From contig NZ_KB902515.1 in assembly GCF_000379525.1 (NCBI RefSeq), positions 1 to 55,404 of the forward strand: a stretch of DNA of 55,404 nucleotides. Reading direction: 5' to 3'. The stretch comes from Lamprocystis purpurea DSM 4197. Lineage in GTDB: Bacteria; Pseudomonadota; Gammaproteobacteria; Chromatiales; Chromatiaceae. The translations under genes and the position numbers were made by a program. Positions 8,998 through 17,476 of the stretch are shown in pieces (position 1 is the first letter of the stretch; every line of letters begins with the position of its first letter). Below the pieces are notes generated by a model. That model made no database searches, was not told where the DNA came from, and worked only from the letters and a program-made list of their open reading frames with translations.

Positions 8998-11418
8998 TTA
9001 CCGGACACCAGCCTCTGGAGGCTGACCAAGATAGGGCTCGAACAGGACCGCTAATTGCCGAACATTCATCGCAGTATCAAAATCCCGCAGCACGCGCTCG
9101 CGCCCGGCCGAGCCCAAGGCCATCCGCAGCGCGGGACTCGCCGCCAGACGGGCAAAAGCACTGGCGATTTCCTCCGGTTGACCCGGTTGCGTAAGCAGGC
9201 CGCTCACACCATCCTCGACCAACTCCGGAATACCCGACAGGCGACTGCTGACCACCGGCAGACCGCAACTCATCGCCTCCATCAGCGTGACCGGAATACC
9301 CTCACGGTTTCCGCGGGGTGCCAGGACACTGGTCAGTGCGACGACGTCGGTCTGTTGAAGCAATTGTTGCAGCACGGCTTCCTGCCGTAAAGGCCCCAGC
9401 AACCGAACCTGATCACTCAGACCGAGCGTGCGTATCTGGCGCTCCAGTTGCACCCGTAACGGCCCATCGCCGACCAGTCGACAGCGAAACCCAACACCCC
9501 GATCCCGGAGCAGTGCGCAGGCATCGATCAGGTGACGATGACCCTTGACGTCCCGCAGAGCGGCAACGCACAGGATGCGCAATCCCCCGCCATCCGTCTG
9601 CAACCCCGCCGGGTTCGGACTAAACAGGCGGGTGTCGACACCGCAATGGACGACCTTGATCTTATCCTTGAAGGAGCGTCCAAGCCGTTGTTCGATAAAG
9701 CGGCGGTTGTATTCCGAGATGCTGACCACAAAACGCGCATCATCGATCTTTTTCTCCAACATGGTTTGATCGACATGCAGATCGGAGCCATGGGCCGTGA
9801 AGCTGTAGCCGATGCCGGTGAGCCGGTAGACGATCCATGCCGCAAGCGCCGGGTGGCTGGCGAAATGGGCGTGCAGATGACGCACCTGATCCTGTTCCAG
9901 CCGGCGCGCCAAGTGGACGGACTTGGGCCAGATACCGAGCGCACCGATAAAGAAATTCCGGCTCGGGCGGGTGCCGCGAATCATTTCCGCGAAGGTGCTC
10001 CAGTAGCGTCCCGGCCGGCTGATGGCACTGCTGAGATTCGACCACAACACCGCCACCGACAGGAATGGCAGCCATTCCACCAGCGGCATGACCCGCTCGA
10101 CATCCGCGTGCTGCACCCGCGTGCGCTCGCGCAACAACGGCCAGATCCGAACACGATAGCCCAACTCCAGCAGCGCCACAATTTCCGACAGAATGAAGGT
10201 CTCGGTGAGCCTGGGAAAGCGGGACATCGTGTAGGCCATCGCGGGGGCAGACTGATCGACCTCGCCCTTGATCGGGTCCCACCGCACCACGGTACGCCCA
10301 CGTACAAAATCCCACAGCCCGAGCCCGGTGCCGTAATTGCCCAGAACGAAATACCAGGCCGTGCGACTGACCGTTCCGAACCGACCGCGCAGCGCCGGCA
10401 CCGCCGCGCCGATCACCGCCAGACCACCGACGCCGAGTTGCAGCATGAGCAGCCACATCCAAGGTGCTGACTCCAAGGCCAGCAGGCTCGTGCTCAGCAG
10501 CAGGAGCACCAGAAAAACGGGCAACAAGCGACGCAGCACCTTGTTGATGGCGAGCGCGAGCGCGAAGACCCCGAACCGCAGCGGATTGAGTAATTGGCGA
10601 TGCATGAAAAGCCCGCGCAAAGAGCGGCACACCACCCGCCGCCGCCGCGAGACTTCGTGTTCAGCCGAGCGCGCCGGCACCCGCACCGCGGCAACGGCCT
10701 GCGGCTCGAAAACAAAGCGCCAGCCTGCGGCGATGACCTGCAAGGCGGCGTAAAGATCATCCGTCACACCATCGACGATGGGACCCGCAACCCTGGCGCG
10801 CAGCGCATAGAGCTTGCCATCGTTGCTCGTCACACTCCCGACCCGGGTCTCCAGTAACTTGATGCGGCTGTCCCAGTCGATATAACGCACCTGCGCATCC
10901 CGCAGGGCCTGTTGCTCGCGCTGCAAGACCCGTTGCCCGCACACGCCCCCGATCGTCTCGTCACCGAAATGCGCAAGCAGCGCGCGCAACGCGGTTGGCA
11001 CCAGTTGGGCATCGACATCGCTGAATACCAGAATTTCGCCGCTCGCCAGCGCCATGGCCTGATTGAGCGCATAGGCTTTCCCGTGATGCGCGCCGAGTAC
11101 GCAAGCATGGATCCGTGGTTCTTCGCAATGGTGCAGGATTGCTTCGGTTCCATCCGTTGAACCATCGGAGACGATCACCATGTCGATACGATCAGCGGGA
11201 TAGTCCAGCGCGAACGTATTTGCAATCTTTTCCTGAAGAAGCACTCCGGGATTGCGACATGCGACGATCAGCGTCACCCGCGGCGTCCAGGTCCTGTCCA
11301 GACGGTATGGACGCGCGCGCATCCTGGCCGCCAAGAGCACCAGCAGCGGATACCCCGCCAGCGGCAGCGCGATACCACACAAACTCGCCGCGAATACGAA
11401 AAGCATTACCGCGTCCAT
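8998..11418 (-). CDS. Fused GT2-GT4 membrane glycosyltransferase
   Basis: The protein has 806 residues and carries two enzymes in one chain. The N-terminal third has a leading membrane helix and a GT2 (GT-A) domain with VTLIVACRNP, VSDGSTDGTE and the DxD-type motif FSDVDAQL. Several membrane helices follow (about 283-385). The C-terminal half is a GT4 (GT-B) domain with HLHAHFASHP, FTAHGSDLHVDQ and the donor-binding EGIPVTLMEA motif near residue 720. The ATG at 11418 follows a strong GGGAGGAG and overlaps the stop of the ligase gene by 1 nt. The two domains may add consecutive sugars of the same repeat unit. Confidence 0.87.
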   Translation of the reverse strand: MDAVMLFVFAASLCGIALPLAGYPLLVLLAARMRARPYRLDRTWTPRVTLIVACRNPGVLLQEKIANTFALDYPADRIDMVIVSDGSTDGTEAILHHCEEPRIHACVLGAHHGKAYALNQAMALASGEILVFSDVDAQLVPTALRALLAHFGDETIGGVCGQRVLQREQQALRDAQVRYIDWDSRIKLLETRVGSVTSNDGKLYALRARVAGPIVDGVTDDLYAALQVIAAGWRFVFEPQAVAAVRVPARSAEHEVSRRRRVVCRSLRGLFMHRQLLNPLRFGVFALALAINKVLRRLLPVFLVLLLLSTSLLALESAPWMWLLMLQLGVGGLAVIGAAVPALRGRFGTVSRTAWYFVLGNYGTGLGLWDFVRGRTVVRWDPIKGEVDQSAPAMAYTMSRFPRLTETFILSEIVALLELGYRVRIWPLLRERTRVQHADVERVMPLVEWLPFLSVAVLWSNLSSAISRPGRYWSTFAEMIRGTRPSRNFFIGALGIWPKSVHLARRLEQDQVRHLHAHFASHPALAAWIVYRLTGIGYSFTAHGSDLHVDQTMLEKKIDDARFVVSISEYNRRFIEQRLGRSFKDKIKVVHCGVDTRLFSPNPAGLQTDGGGLRILCVAALRDVKGHRHLIDACALLRDRGVGFRCRLVGDGPLRVQLERQIRTLGLSDQVRLLGPLRQEAVLQQLLQQTDVVALTSVLAPRGNREGIPVTLMEAMSCGLPVVSSRLSGIPELVEDGVSGLLTQPGQPEEIASAFARLAASPALRMALGSAGRERVLRDFDTAMNVRQLAVLFEPYLGQPPEAGVR

Positions 11419-12872
11419 CAACGCTCCTCCCTAAGAGGCGGCCAGTAATCAAACCCGGTGGTTGCCGGCCCGGCGCCCACAGGAGCCTTTTCCACCGCGA
11501 CGGTGTCGGCGACACGCAGCCATACCTGCGACAGGCCGATGGATAAGAGCATGAATTTCTGGAACACGTCGCTGAACATGGTCAGGTAAAGCAGCAGGAC
11601 GCATAATGCGACCAGATAGTGCAGCACCTGATCGGCATGGTAGCCGTCGTCACACTTGAGAAACAACCGGCGGGCACGCAACAGATTGCGCATTGCTGTC
11701 AGCAGGAGCGCGATAAAAAAGAAGAAACCCAGCAACCCCGTCCCGACCAGTACCTCTAAATAGGTGTTATGGGCAAAGCGTCGATTGGTCGAGCCTTTCT
11801 TATCGTAGCGCTGAGCCCAGTCGGACGTTGTATAGAGATCACGAAAGGTACCAGGTCCATGGCCGAGAATCGGACGATCGACAATCGCATCACGCGCCAC
11901 GATCAGATAAGAACCACGGCGGTTGAGCGAGCGGTCCTGCTTGGAAGATACCAGCGTCGCCTGGCGCTCCCAGAACGACTGGGGAACCATCGCCGCCCCG
12001 ACCAGCATGACCGCCGCGGCCCCAGCGAACAAGAGCCCCAACTGCCGTGAGGTCAGTCCTTTGACATTGATAAAAGACAAGATCGCCAGCGTCAGCCCCA
12101 TGACGATCGCACCGCTGCGCGAAAATGTTCCGACCATCGCCACAATGTTGATGAGGAGCATGGCCAACGCCAGGAGTTTAACCAGTCGATGCCGTGCATG
12201 TGTCAGCCAGAAGACCACAAAAGGCAGGCCAAAAATGATCTGCATCGCAAGCGCATTGGGGTCGGCGGTTCCCCCTGTACTACGGCTGAATGTATCGCCT
12301 TCCGAGAACACTGCGACATGAAACAGGGTTCCGACGACTGCAGACAGGGAGCCGATCGATACCGACGCCGCGATCACGGCGGGGATGTGCCGCGTCACAC
12401 CGGTCTTGTCGGTCAGCGAAATGGTCAGCGCAAAAAAAACGATGGCGACTAGCGTCAGCACGACCTGCTCCGCCGCGTTGCTCTTGTAGTCGGAAAAGAA
12501 GGTCGAGAGCAGACTGATCGCCAGGAACAACAGGAACCAGGGCCACAGGTTGGAGCGGAAGCGCGCCATCAGCGTGCGATCGGACAACAGGCGAAGCGCC
12601 AGCACCAGCAGCAACACCAAGGCCAGTAGCCAATGAATCTTGATCTTCTCGAGCGGCCCGCCAAGATCGCGAAAGTTGCCGAACGGAATCAGAAAAATGA
12701 TCGCGTACAGGCCGAGTTCCGGACGGCGGCCGATGAGGAACAGAAACAGCAGCCCCAGACCGGGAGCTAACGCCAGATAGGGATAGTCGGTCAAAAGCGG
12801 CATCACACTGGCCAGAATCACCAGAACTGCCGCCAGTTGCCATAGCAAATTACCTGGCCGTGAGGCTATCAT
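11418..12872 (-). CDS. O-antigen ligase / Wzy-type polymerase family membrane protein
   Basis: The protein has 484 residues, with about 11-12 membrane helices and a large periplasmic loop in the second half. That loop carries DRPILGHGPGTF and FAHNTYLEVLVGTGLLG, the pattern of the Wzy_C/O-antigen ligase family. It would polymerise the repeat unit or ligate finished chains. The frame is open to 12932, but I chose the ATG at 12872 (GGGG upstream) because the longer start would run into the divergent glycosyltransferase gene. It is followed without a gap by the GT2-GT4 gene. Confidence 0.83.
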   Translation of the reverse strand: MIASRPGNLLWQLAAVLVILASVMPLLTDYPYLALAPGLGLLFLFLIGRRPELGLYAIIFLIPFGNFRDLGGPLEKIKIHWLLALVLLLVLALRLLSDRTLMARFRSNLWPWFLLFLAISLLSTFFSDYKSNAAEQVVLTLVAIVFFALTISLTDKTGVTRHIPAVIAASVSIGSLSAVVGTLFHVAVFSEGDTFSRSTGGTADPNALAMQIIFGLPFVVFWLTHARHRLVKLLALAMLLINIVAMVGTFSRSGAIVMGLTLAILSFINVKGLTSRQLGLLFAGAAAVMLVGAAMVPQSFWERQATLVSSKQDRSLNRRGSYLIVARDAIVDRPILGHGPGTFRDLYTTSDWAQRYDKKGSTNRRFAHNTYLEVLVGTGLLGFFFFIALLLTAMRNLLRARRLFLKCDDGYHADQVLHYLVALCVLLLYLTMFSDVFQKFMLLSIGLSQVWLRVADTVAVEKAPVGAGPATTGFDYWPPLREER

Positions 12873-12961
12873 GCGTACTGACCCCGTGAAGACAACAAGC
12901 TGGCTAAGGCACATCGCGTCCGTGATCGCCAATGCCGAGGCAACCGGCAGCCGACCAAATC

Positions 12962-13909
12962 ATGCTCAGCACCAGCGTCGTTATTCCGACTTATCATCGC
13001 CCCGCCGAACTTGAAATCGCGTTGCGGTCGATCTTGACACAAACCCGGCTGCCGGACGAGTTGATCATCGTTGACGACGGCGATCTGGCTGAAGTGCCCT
13101 TGCTCGATCCGCTGCAGCGCGCCGGCGTCCGCTGCCGACTGGTGCGTAAGGAGCGCCCTGGACTGACCGAATCGCGCAATCTGGCCGTCTCCATCGCCGA
13201 CGGTGACCTGATCTTCTTCTTCGACGACGATGTCGAACTCTTTCCGGATTATCTGGACGAGGTCGTCCGCGTCTATGCCCAGGATCGGATCGGGCGTATC
13301 GGCGGCGTTGGCGGAGTCATCGTCAATCAGAAGCCGTCAAACACCAAACGTCGTCTACGGCAAATCCTGGATCGGCTGTTCCTGGTCTCGGGAAATACCG
13401 AGGGCAAGGTGCTGATCTCCGGTTTCTGCGTTGATTACGGCCACACCGGGCAGATCCCCGATGCCGACCGCGATGTCGACTTCCTGGCCGGAGCCGCCTG
13501 CTCCTATCGTCGCAGTGTTTTCGACAGCTTGCGTTTCACGCCCGGTTATCGCGATGCCGCCTTCGGTGAGGACAAAGACTTTTCCTACCGGGTCGCGAAA
13601 CGTTGGCGCCTGGTGCTGGCCGCGAGAGCCAGGCTCGCTCATTTTGAATCACCGACGATGCGCCCGGAGCCGGTTGCCCGCGGGCGCAAATTTATCACCG
13701 GCCGGTATCTGTTCTTCCGCGACCTGGTGCATCACACCTGGTGGGACTGGGTGCTGTTCTGGTATGCCTGCTGCGGCTACCTGATCATTAGGCTGCTGAT
13801 CCTGGCCGCGTCATGGCGCCGCAACGACTGGGACCGCATTCGCGGCGTCGTCCACGGCATCGGCGACATCCTGACCGGACGCCTCCCGCGGCGGGCGCCA
13901 AGCGCCTGA
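12962..13909 (+). CDS. Family 2 glycosyltransferase
   Basis: The protein has about 315 residues. A GT-A domain starts at once (STSVVIPTYHRPAELEIAL), with IIVDDGD, the DxD-type FFFDDDVELFPDYL near residue 90, and GEDKDFSYRVAKR near 200. A hydrophobic segment near the end (FWYACCGYLIIRLLILAAS) suggests membrane attachment. It is divergent from the ligase gene. The ATG at 12962 sits directly before the domain; an upstream ATG at 12932 is possible and neither has a clear ribosome site. Confidence 0.85.
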   Translation: MLSTSVVIPTYHRPAELEIALRSILTQTRLPDELIIVDDGDLAEVPLLDPLQRAGVRCRLVRKERPGLTESRNLAVSIADGDLIFFFDDDVELFPDYLDEVVRVYAQDRIGRIGGVGGVIVNQKPSNTKRRLRQILDRLFLVSGNTEGKVLISGFCVDYGHTGQIPDADRDVDFLAGAACSYRRSVFDSLRFTPGYRDAAFGEDKDFSYRVAKRWRLVLAARARLAHFESPTMRPEPVARGRKFITGRYLFFRDLVHHTWWDWVLFWYACCGYLIIRLLILAASWRRNDWDRIRGVVHGIGDILTGRLPRRAPSA

Positions 13910-13933
13910 GCCGGAGCGATTTCGATCATCGCG

Positions 13934-15670
13934 ATGCGTGCCACGCCACAGCCGCCGACAAGCTGCGACCGACCCGCGCTCCGTTGGGGGCTGGTGCTGT
14001 TCGTCCTGCTGTCGAGCCCGAATCTGATCCTGACCTTGAGCGGCGGCGAGAAATCCATCCTCTCGCTTCCGGGTCTGTCGTTCTTCGTCCTGTCTTCAGG
14101 ACTTGCCGTGCTGCTGGTCGGCCTGTTTCGCCGGCCATGGGTCCTGGTCTTGGCGTGTCTGCCGCTGTTCGCGGTCCTGCCGCTGGAGATCTATTTCATT
14201 CGGACCTACCAGTCCCCGTCGACAGTCAACATCATCGCCAGCGCCTTCACCGGCGATCGACATGAGGCCCTACAGTACCTCGGCAGGCAACTCGTTCCGG
14301 CGATCCTCGTCATCACAACACTGCTGACGCTCTGGTTCTTGGGTCTGCGCGCCCTCCACCAGAGCCACTGCGCACTGGCACCGCGACTGCGTTTCTCCCT
14401 GGTTGCCGTCGGCTGTCTTTCTATCATCGTCATTTTCGGGAAAAATCTTGCCAAGACCGATCTGGACCTTGACGCCTCGCTCGCACAGACCGGCATCAAT
14501 ATCGAACGGACCTTTCCGGTCGGCTTTCTCTTGCGCATTTGGCGTGTCCACGAGGAGCATCAACGTCTCCGACACATCGCGGAGCGGATCGCCGGGTTTC
14601 GCTTCGACGCCCGCCGCAGCGGGCAGACCGATGAGGCCGGACTGAATCTGGTCCTGGTCATCGGCGAAGCCTTGCGCCAGTCGTCCTGGTCCCTGGGCGG
14701 ATATGCCAGGGAGACGGCACCGCGGCTTGGGCGCGAGCCCGGCCTCGTCAACTATACCGACGCCACGGCCGCCGCCTGCCTCACGCGCACCGCGGTGCCG
14801 CTGATGATCTCTCGCGCAACGGCGACAGACCCCGATCGTCATCTTGAAGAAAAGACCCTGTTGGGCCTGTTCTCCGAGGCCGGCTACCGGACCTGGTGGC
14901 TGTCGAACCAATTCCGGATCGGCATCAACAACACCACTATCTCGGCCCATGCCGTCGAGGCCGATGAGGTCACTTTTTTTAACGACTCGGAGTTGGAGCA
15001 GACCCCCTTTGACGACGTGCTCCTTGCCCCCTTGGCACGAGCGCTGACCGAACCGGGACCAACGCATCGTTTCCTGATCCTGCACACCATGGGAAACCAC
15101 TGGGACTACGGGTATCGTTACCCCGATGCGTTCGACCACTGGCGACCGTCACTGCGCGGTCTGACCAACTATCATATCGGCGCTCCCGGCATCAAGGCGA
15201 ACATGATCAATGCGTACGACAACGCAACCCGATTCACCGACCATGTTCTTGCCGAGATCATCGCGCTGCTGAAGGCCACGCGCCGCCCTGGCGTCCTGGT
15301 GTTCATGCCCGACCATGGCGAGAATCTGTTCGACGACGCCCGAGGCTTCACCGGACATGCACACGACAGCGCCTGGGAGTTACAGGTTCCACTCGTCTTC
15401 TGGGCCACGGACGCCTATCGCGCTCTGTACCCGAACGCCTGGCAGCAGGTGATCGCTCACCGCGATGCCCCGGTCAGCGCCGACAATCTGTTTTATTCGG
15501 TGGCCGAACTCGCGCATATCGTGTTCCGCGGTCAGCAGCCGGCGCTCAGTGTCGCCAGCAGCACGTTCCAGCCCGCACCACGCCGCTTTTTGTCGATCAC
15601 CGGAGCCGCGCTGAGCACCGAAGCGGTACTGCGGCGAGACCGGTCGCCGTTGGTTCCAAAGCGCCAATGA
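13934..15670 (+). CDS. Phosphoethanolamine-transferase-like membrane enzyme (EptA/CptA type)
   Basis: The protein has 578 residues. Four to five N-terminal membrane helices (to about residue 170) precede a periplasmic alkaline-phosphatase-fold domain. Recognisable are LVLVIGEALRQSSWSL, where the Glu would bind metal, the nucleophile region CLTRTAVPLMIS, and FMPDHGENLFD with its metal-binding Asp-His. Family members move phosphoethanolamine from phosphatidylethanolamine to lipid A or glycans. Here it may decorate the polysaccharide. It begins 24 nt after the GT2 gene, in the same operon. Confidence 0.82.
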   Translation: MRATPQPPTSCDRPALRWGLVLFVLLSSPNLILTLSGGEKSILSLPGLSFFVLSSGLAVLLVGLFRRPWVLVLACLPLFAVLPLEIYFIRTYQSPSTVNIIASAFTGDRHEALQYLGRQLVPAILVITTLLTLWFLGLRALHQSHCALAPRLRFSLVAVGCLSIIVIFGKNLAKTDLDLDASLAQTGINIERTFPVGFLLRIWRVHEEHQRLRHIAERIAGFRFDARRSGQTDEAGLNLVLVIGEALRQSSWSLGGYARETAPRLGREPGLVNYTDATAAACLTRTAVPLMISRATATDPDRHLEEKTLLGLFSEAGYRTWWLSNQFRIGINNTTISAHAVEADEVTFFNDSELEQTPFDDVLLAPLARALTEPGPTHRFLILHTMGNHWDYGYRYPDAFDHWRPSLRGLTNYHIGAPGIKANMINAYDNATRFTDHVLAEIIALLKATRRPGVLVFMPDHGENLFDDARGFTGHAHDSAWELQVPLVFWATDAYRALYPNAWQQVIAHRDAPVSADNLFYSVAELAHIVFRGQQPALSVASSTFQPAPRRFLSITGAALSTEAVLRRDRSPLVPKRQ

Positions 15671-15811
15671 ATCGCTTGCTTCCCGGTCTGGGCGACCGAC
15701 AGCCTGAGATCCCGGCATTCGGATCCGCAGCATCTTCGACCGCGGCCGCCCGCAAATTATTTCAAACGACTATACTGAATCAACATTCGCGACAGTTTCG
15801 CCGCGGCATGG

Positions 15812-15832
15812 AACACCGGCCCTGCCAGGCCG
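15812..15832 (+). other. GC-rich hairpin in the leader of the second ATPase-Wzz pair
   Basis: The arms CCGGCC and GGCCGG face each other across a 6-nt loop, inside a longer possible GGCA...TGCC pairing. A TATACT box lies upstream at 15771, without a good -35. It does not match any riboswitch class I know, including the cyclic-di-GMP types. Confidence 0.35.
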
Positions 15833-15898
15833 GGGTGCGGAGGTAACGAGCGAGTGCCTCATGGGACCTTGACGCAGTGATCGTGGCTGAATAAATCT

Positions 15899-16552
15899 AT
15901 GATTCATATTGAAACGAAGCTTCGGCAAGCGCTTGAACAGATCGCCGAGGTCAAACGAATATTGTGCGCGATCGAGTTTGCTTTACAGAAACAAGAATGC
16001 GCAACGCTGTTGATCACCAGTGCCGTGCAGGGTGAAGGAAAGAGCTTGATCGCAGCGGCGCTCGCCGCCACTGCCGCACAGCATGGTAACTATCGCGTGG
16101 CAGCACTGGATTTCAATTGGTACCGCCCGGCGCTGCATCGCTGCTTTGATCGTGCACTCCCACACTCACTGAAGGCGCTGTACAGCGCGCCGCTAAGCGA
16201 ACTCGTTATTTCCTTCGGGCCGAATACGCCGGATCTTCTGACCGCTCCGGAGGATTACGCTGATCAATCCGCCTTGACTGACCAGGCATTTCCGACAATC
16301 ACTCGACTGATTGGCCAGGCTCAAGACAGCTACAATCTCATCGTCATCGACAGCGCGGCGGTTTTTCCGACAAACAGAATGATGATCGACCCCGTGATGC
16401 TCTCCGGTATCGCCACGGGTGTCGTGATGGTCGTGCTATCCGCGGTAACACCGAAGCAGCATGTCAGAAAGGCCCAAAAAATCATGGAAGCCGCTGGCGC
16501 GAATATGCTTGGGGTCGTCACCAATCAGCGGATGATATCAGGAAGAAAATAG
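15899..16552 (+). CDS. Second CpsD/CapB-family ATPase
   Basis: The protein has 217 residues and is soluble. Walker A is SAVQGEGKSL near residue 40, A' is VAALDFNWYRP near 68, and Walker B is YNLIVIDSAAV near 145. Unlike the copy at 1203 it has no C-terminal tyrosine cluster (it ends TNQRMISGRK), so it may work as a ParA-like regulatory ATPase rather than an autokinase. It is followed after 110 nt by a short Wzz-like gene, repeating the ATPase-Wzz pairing seen at the left of the locus. Start ATG is assumed; no clear ribosome site is visible. Confidence 0.78.
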   Translation: MIHIETKLRQALEQIAEVKRILCAIEFALQKQECATLLITSAVQGEGKSLIAAALAATAAQHGNYRVAALDFNWYRPALHRCFDRALPHSLKALYSAPLSELVISFGPNTPDLLTAPEDYADQSALTDQAFPTITRLIGQAQDSYNLIVIDSAAVFPTNRMMIDPVMLSGIATGVVMVVLSAVTPKQHVRKAQKIMEAAGANMLGVVTNQRMISGRK

Positions 16553-16662
16553 CACAGGACAACCGCATAGCCAGTCGATCAACAAGCGACAGCGATGAAA
16601 AAGGGTAATCGTGCCGGAACATCAGAGTACATCGACCTTTTCAGAAACAACCAGGAATCAAC

Positions 16663-17421
16663 ATGGGATTCTACCTGAGACGCTATGGCAACGCACTGCG
16701 CGCGTATAAGCCATGGATGTTACTGACCGTGCTTGCGGTTATCCTTTACCTGGGTATTGCCGCACTGACCGATATCACCTATTCCGTGTATCAGGATTTT
16801 GAGCCCCACTCGGGAGATATCCCGGTCGCCGCGTCAATGAGCCCAGTCGACACCATCACCATCAACGCCGTCGCGGCGGACCCGGACCTGCTGTTTCTGG
16901 AAAACTTCGCGCTGACAACACTACAGAACAAGCTGGAACTGGTGGCAACTCCGCACAGTGGTGCGGACAACAACGCGCTGCGCCGACTCGTGCACACCGC
17001 CCTGACCTTATCCGCAACACCTGAGTCCGGATTACGGTTAAGCTATACGGGGAAGGATGTTGCGCTCGGCAGGATACTGGTCGGGTTCTATACTGACAGG
17101 CTCTTGAGGCGAATCGACGATGGGTTCGCGCGTGCGCAATCACAACGCGTTCAAACGCCGGGGCCATTCCGCACGGCCGGCGACCTGCTGGTGGTTGCCA
17201 AGCGATCCGTCTGGAGCGCCGATCGACTGCGGCCGGCGCTGTTCGTGCTGCTGCTGTCATTCTTGGGCATGGTGGTACTGATCGGACTTTTCGAACTGGC
17301 AGACCCGTCATTCAAGTCCGAACGGCAAATCGCACGTTATCTTGGGTTACCGGTGCTTGGTGCGATTCCGGATGCGGAACCGCTGGTGCGGACTCTACCG
17401 GATCGGCGGAATGACACGTGA
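16663..17421 (+). CDS. Short Wzz-like chain-length protein
   Basis: The protein has 252 residues. Membrane helices lie near 19-38 (WMLLTVLAVILYLGIAAL) and 186-210 (LRPALFVLLLSFLGMVVLIGLF). The end, ADPSFKSERQIARYLGLPVL, is the cytoplasmic tail that follows the second helix in Wzz proteins. The periplasmic part is far shorter than in the protein at 2958 and lacks the long coiled coil. AGGA lies 6 nt before the ATG. It most likely partners the ATPase at 15899. Confidence 0.75.
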   Translation: MGFYLRRYGNALRAYKPWMLLTVLAVILYLGIAALTDITYSVYQDFEPHSGDIPVAASMSPVDTITINAVAADPDLLFLENFALTTLQNKLELVATPHSGADNNALRRLVHTALTLSATPESGLRLSYTGKDVALGRILVGFYTDRLLRRIDDGFARAQSQRVQTPGPFRTAGDLLVVAKRSVWSADRLRPALFVLLLSFLGMVVLIGLFELADPSFKSERQIARYLGLPVLGAIPDAEPLVRTLPDRRNDT

Positions 17422-17476
17422 GTTGGCCAAGGTGGCCGTCGACCTCCAAGCCATCATCAAGGTTAAAGGCTCTCTG

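Noticed and set aside
15781-15898. Possible cyclic-di-GMP riboswitch in the leader of the second ATPase gene
   Set aside because: A GC hairpin is present, but the conserved core of the known cyclic-di-GMP riboswitch classes is absent.
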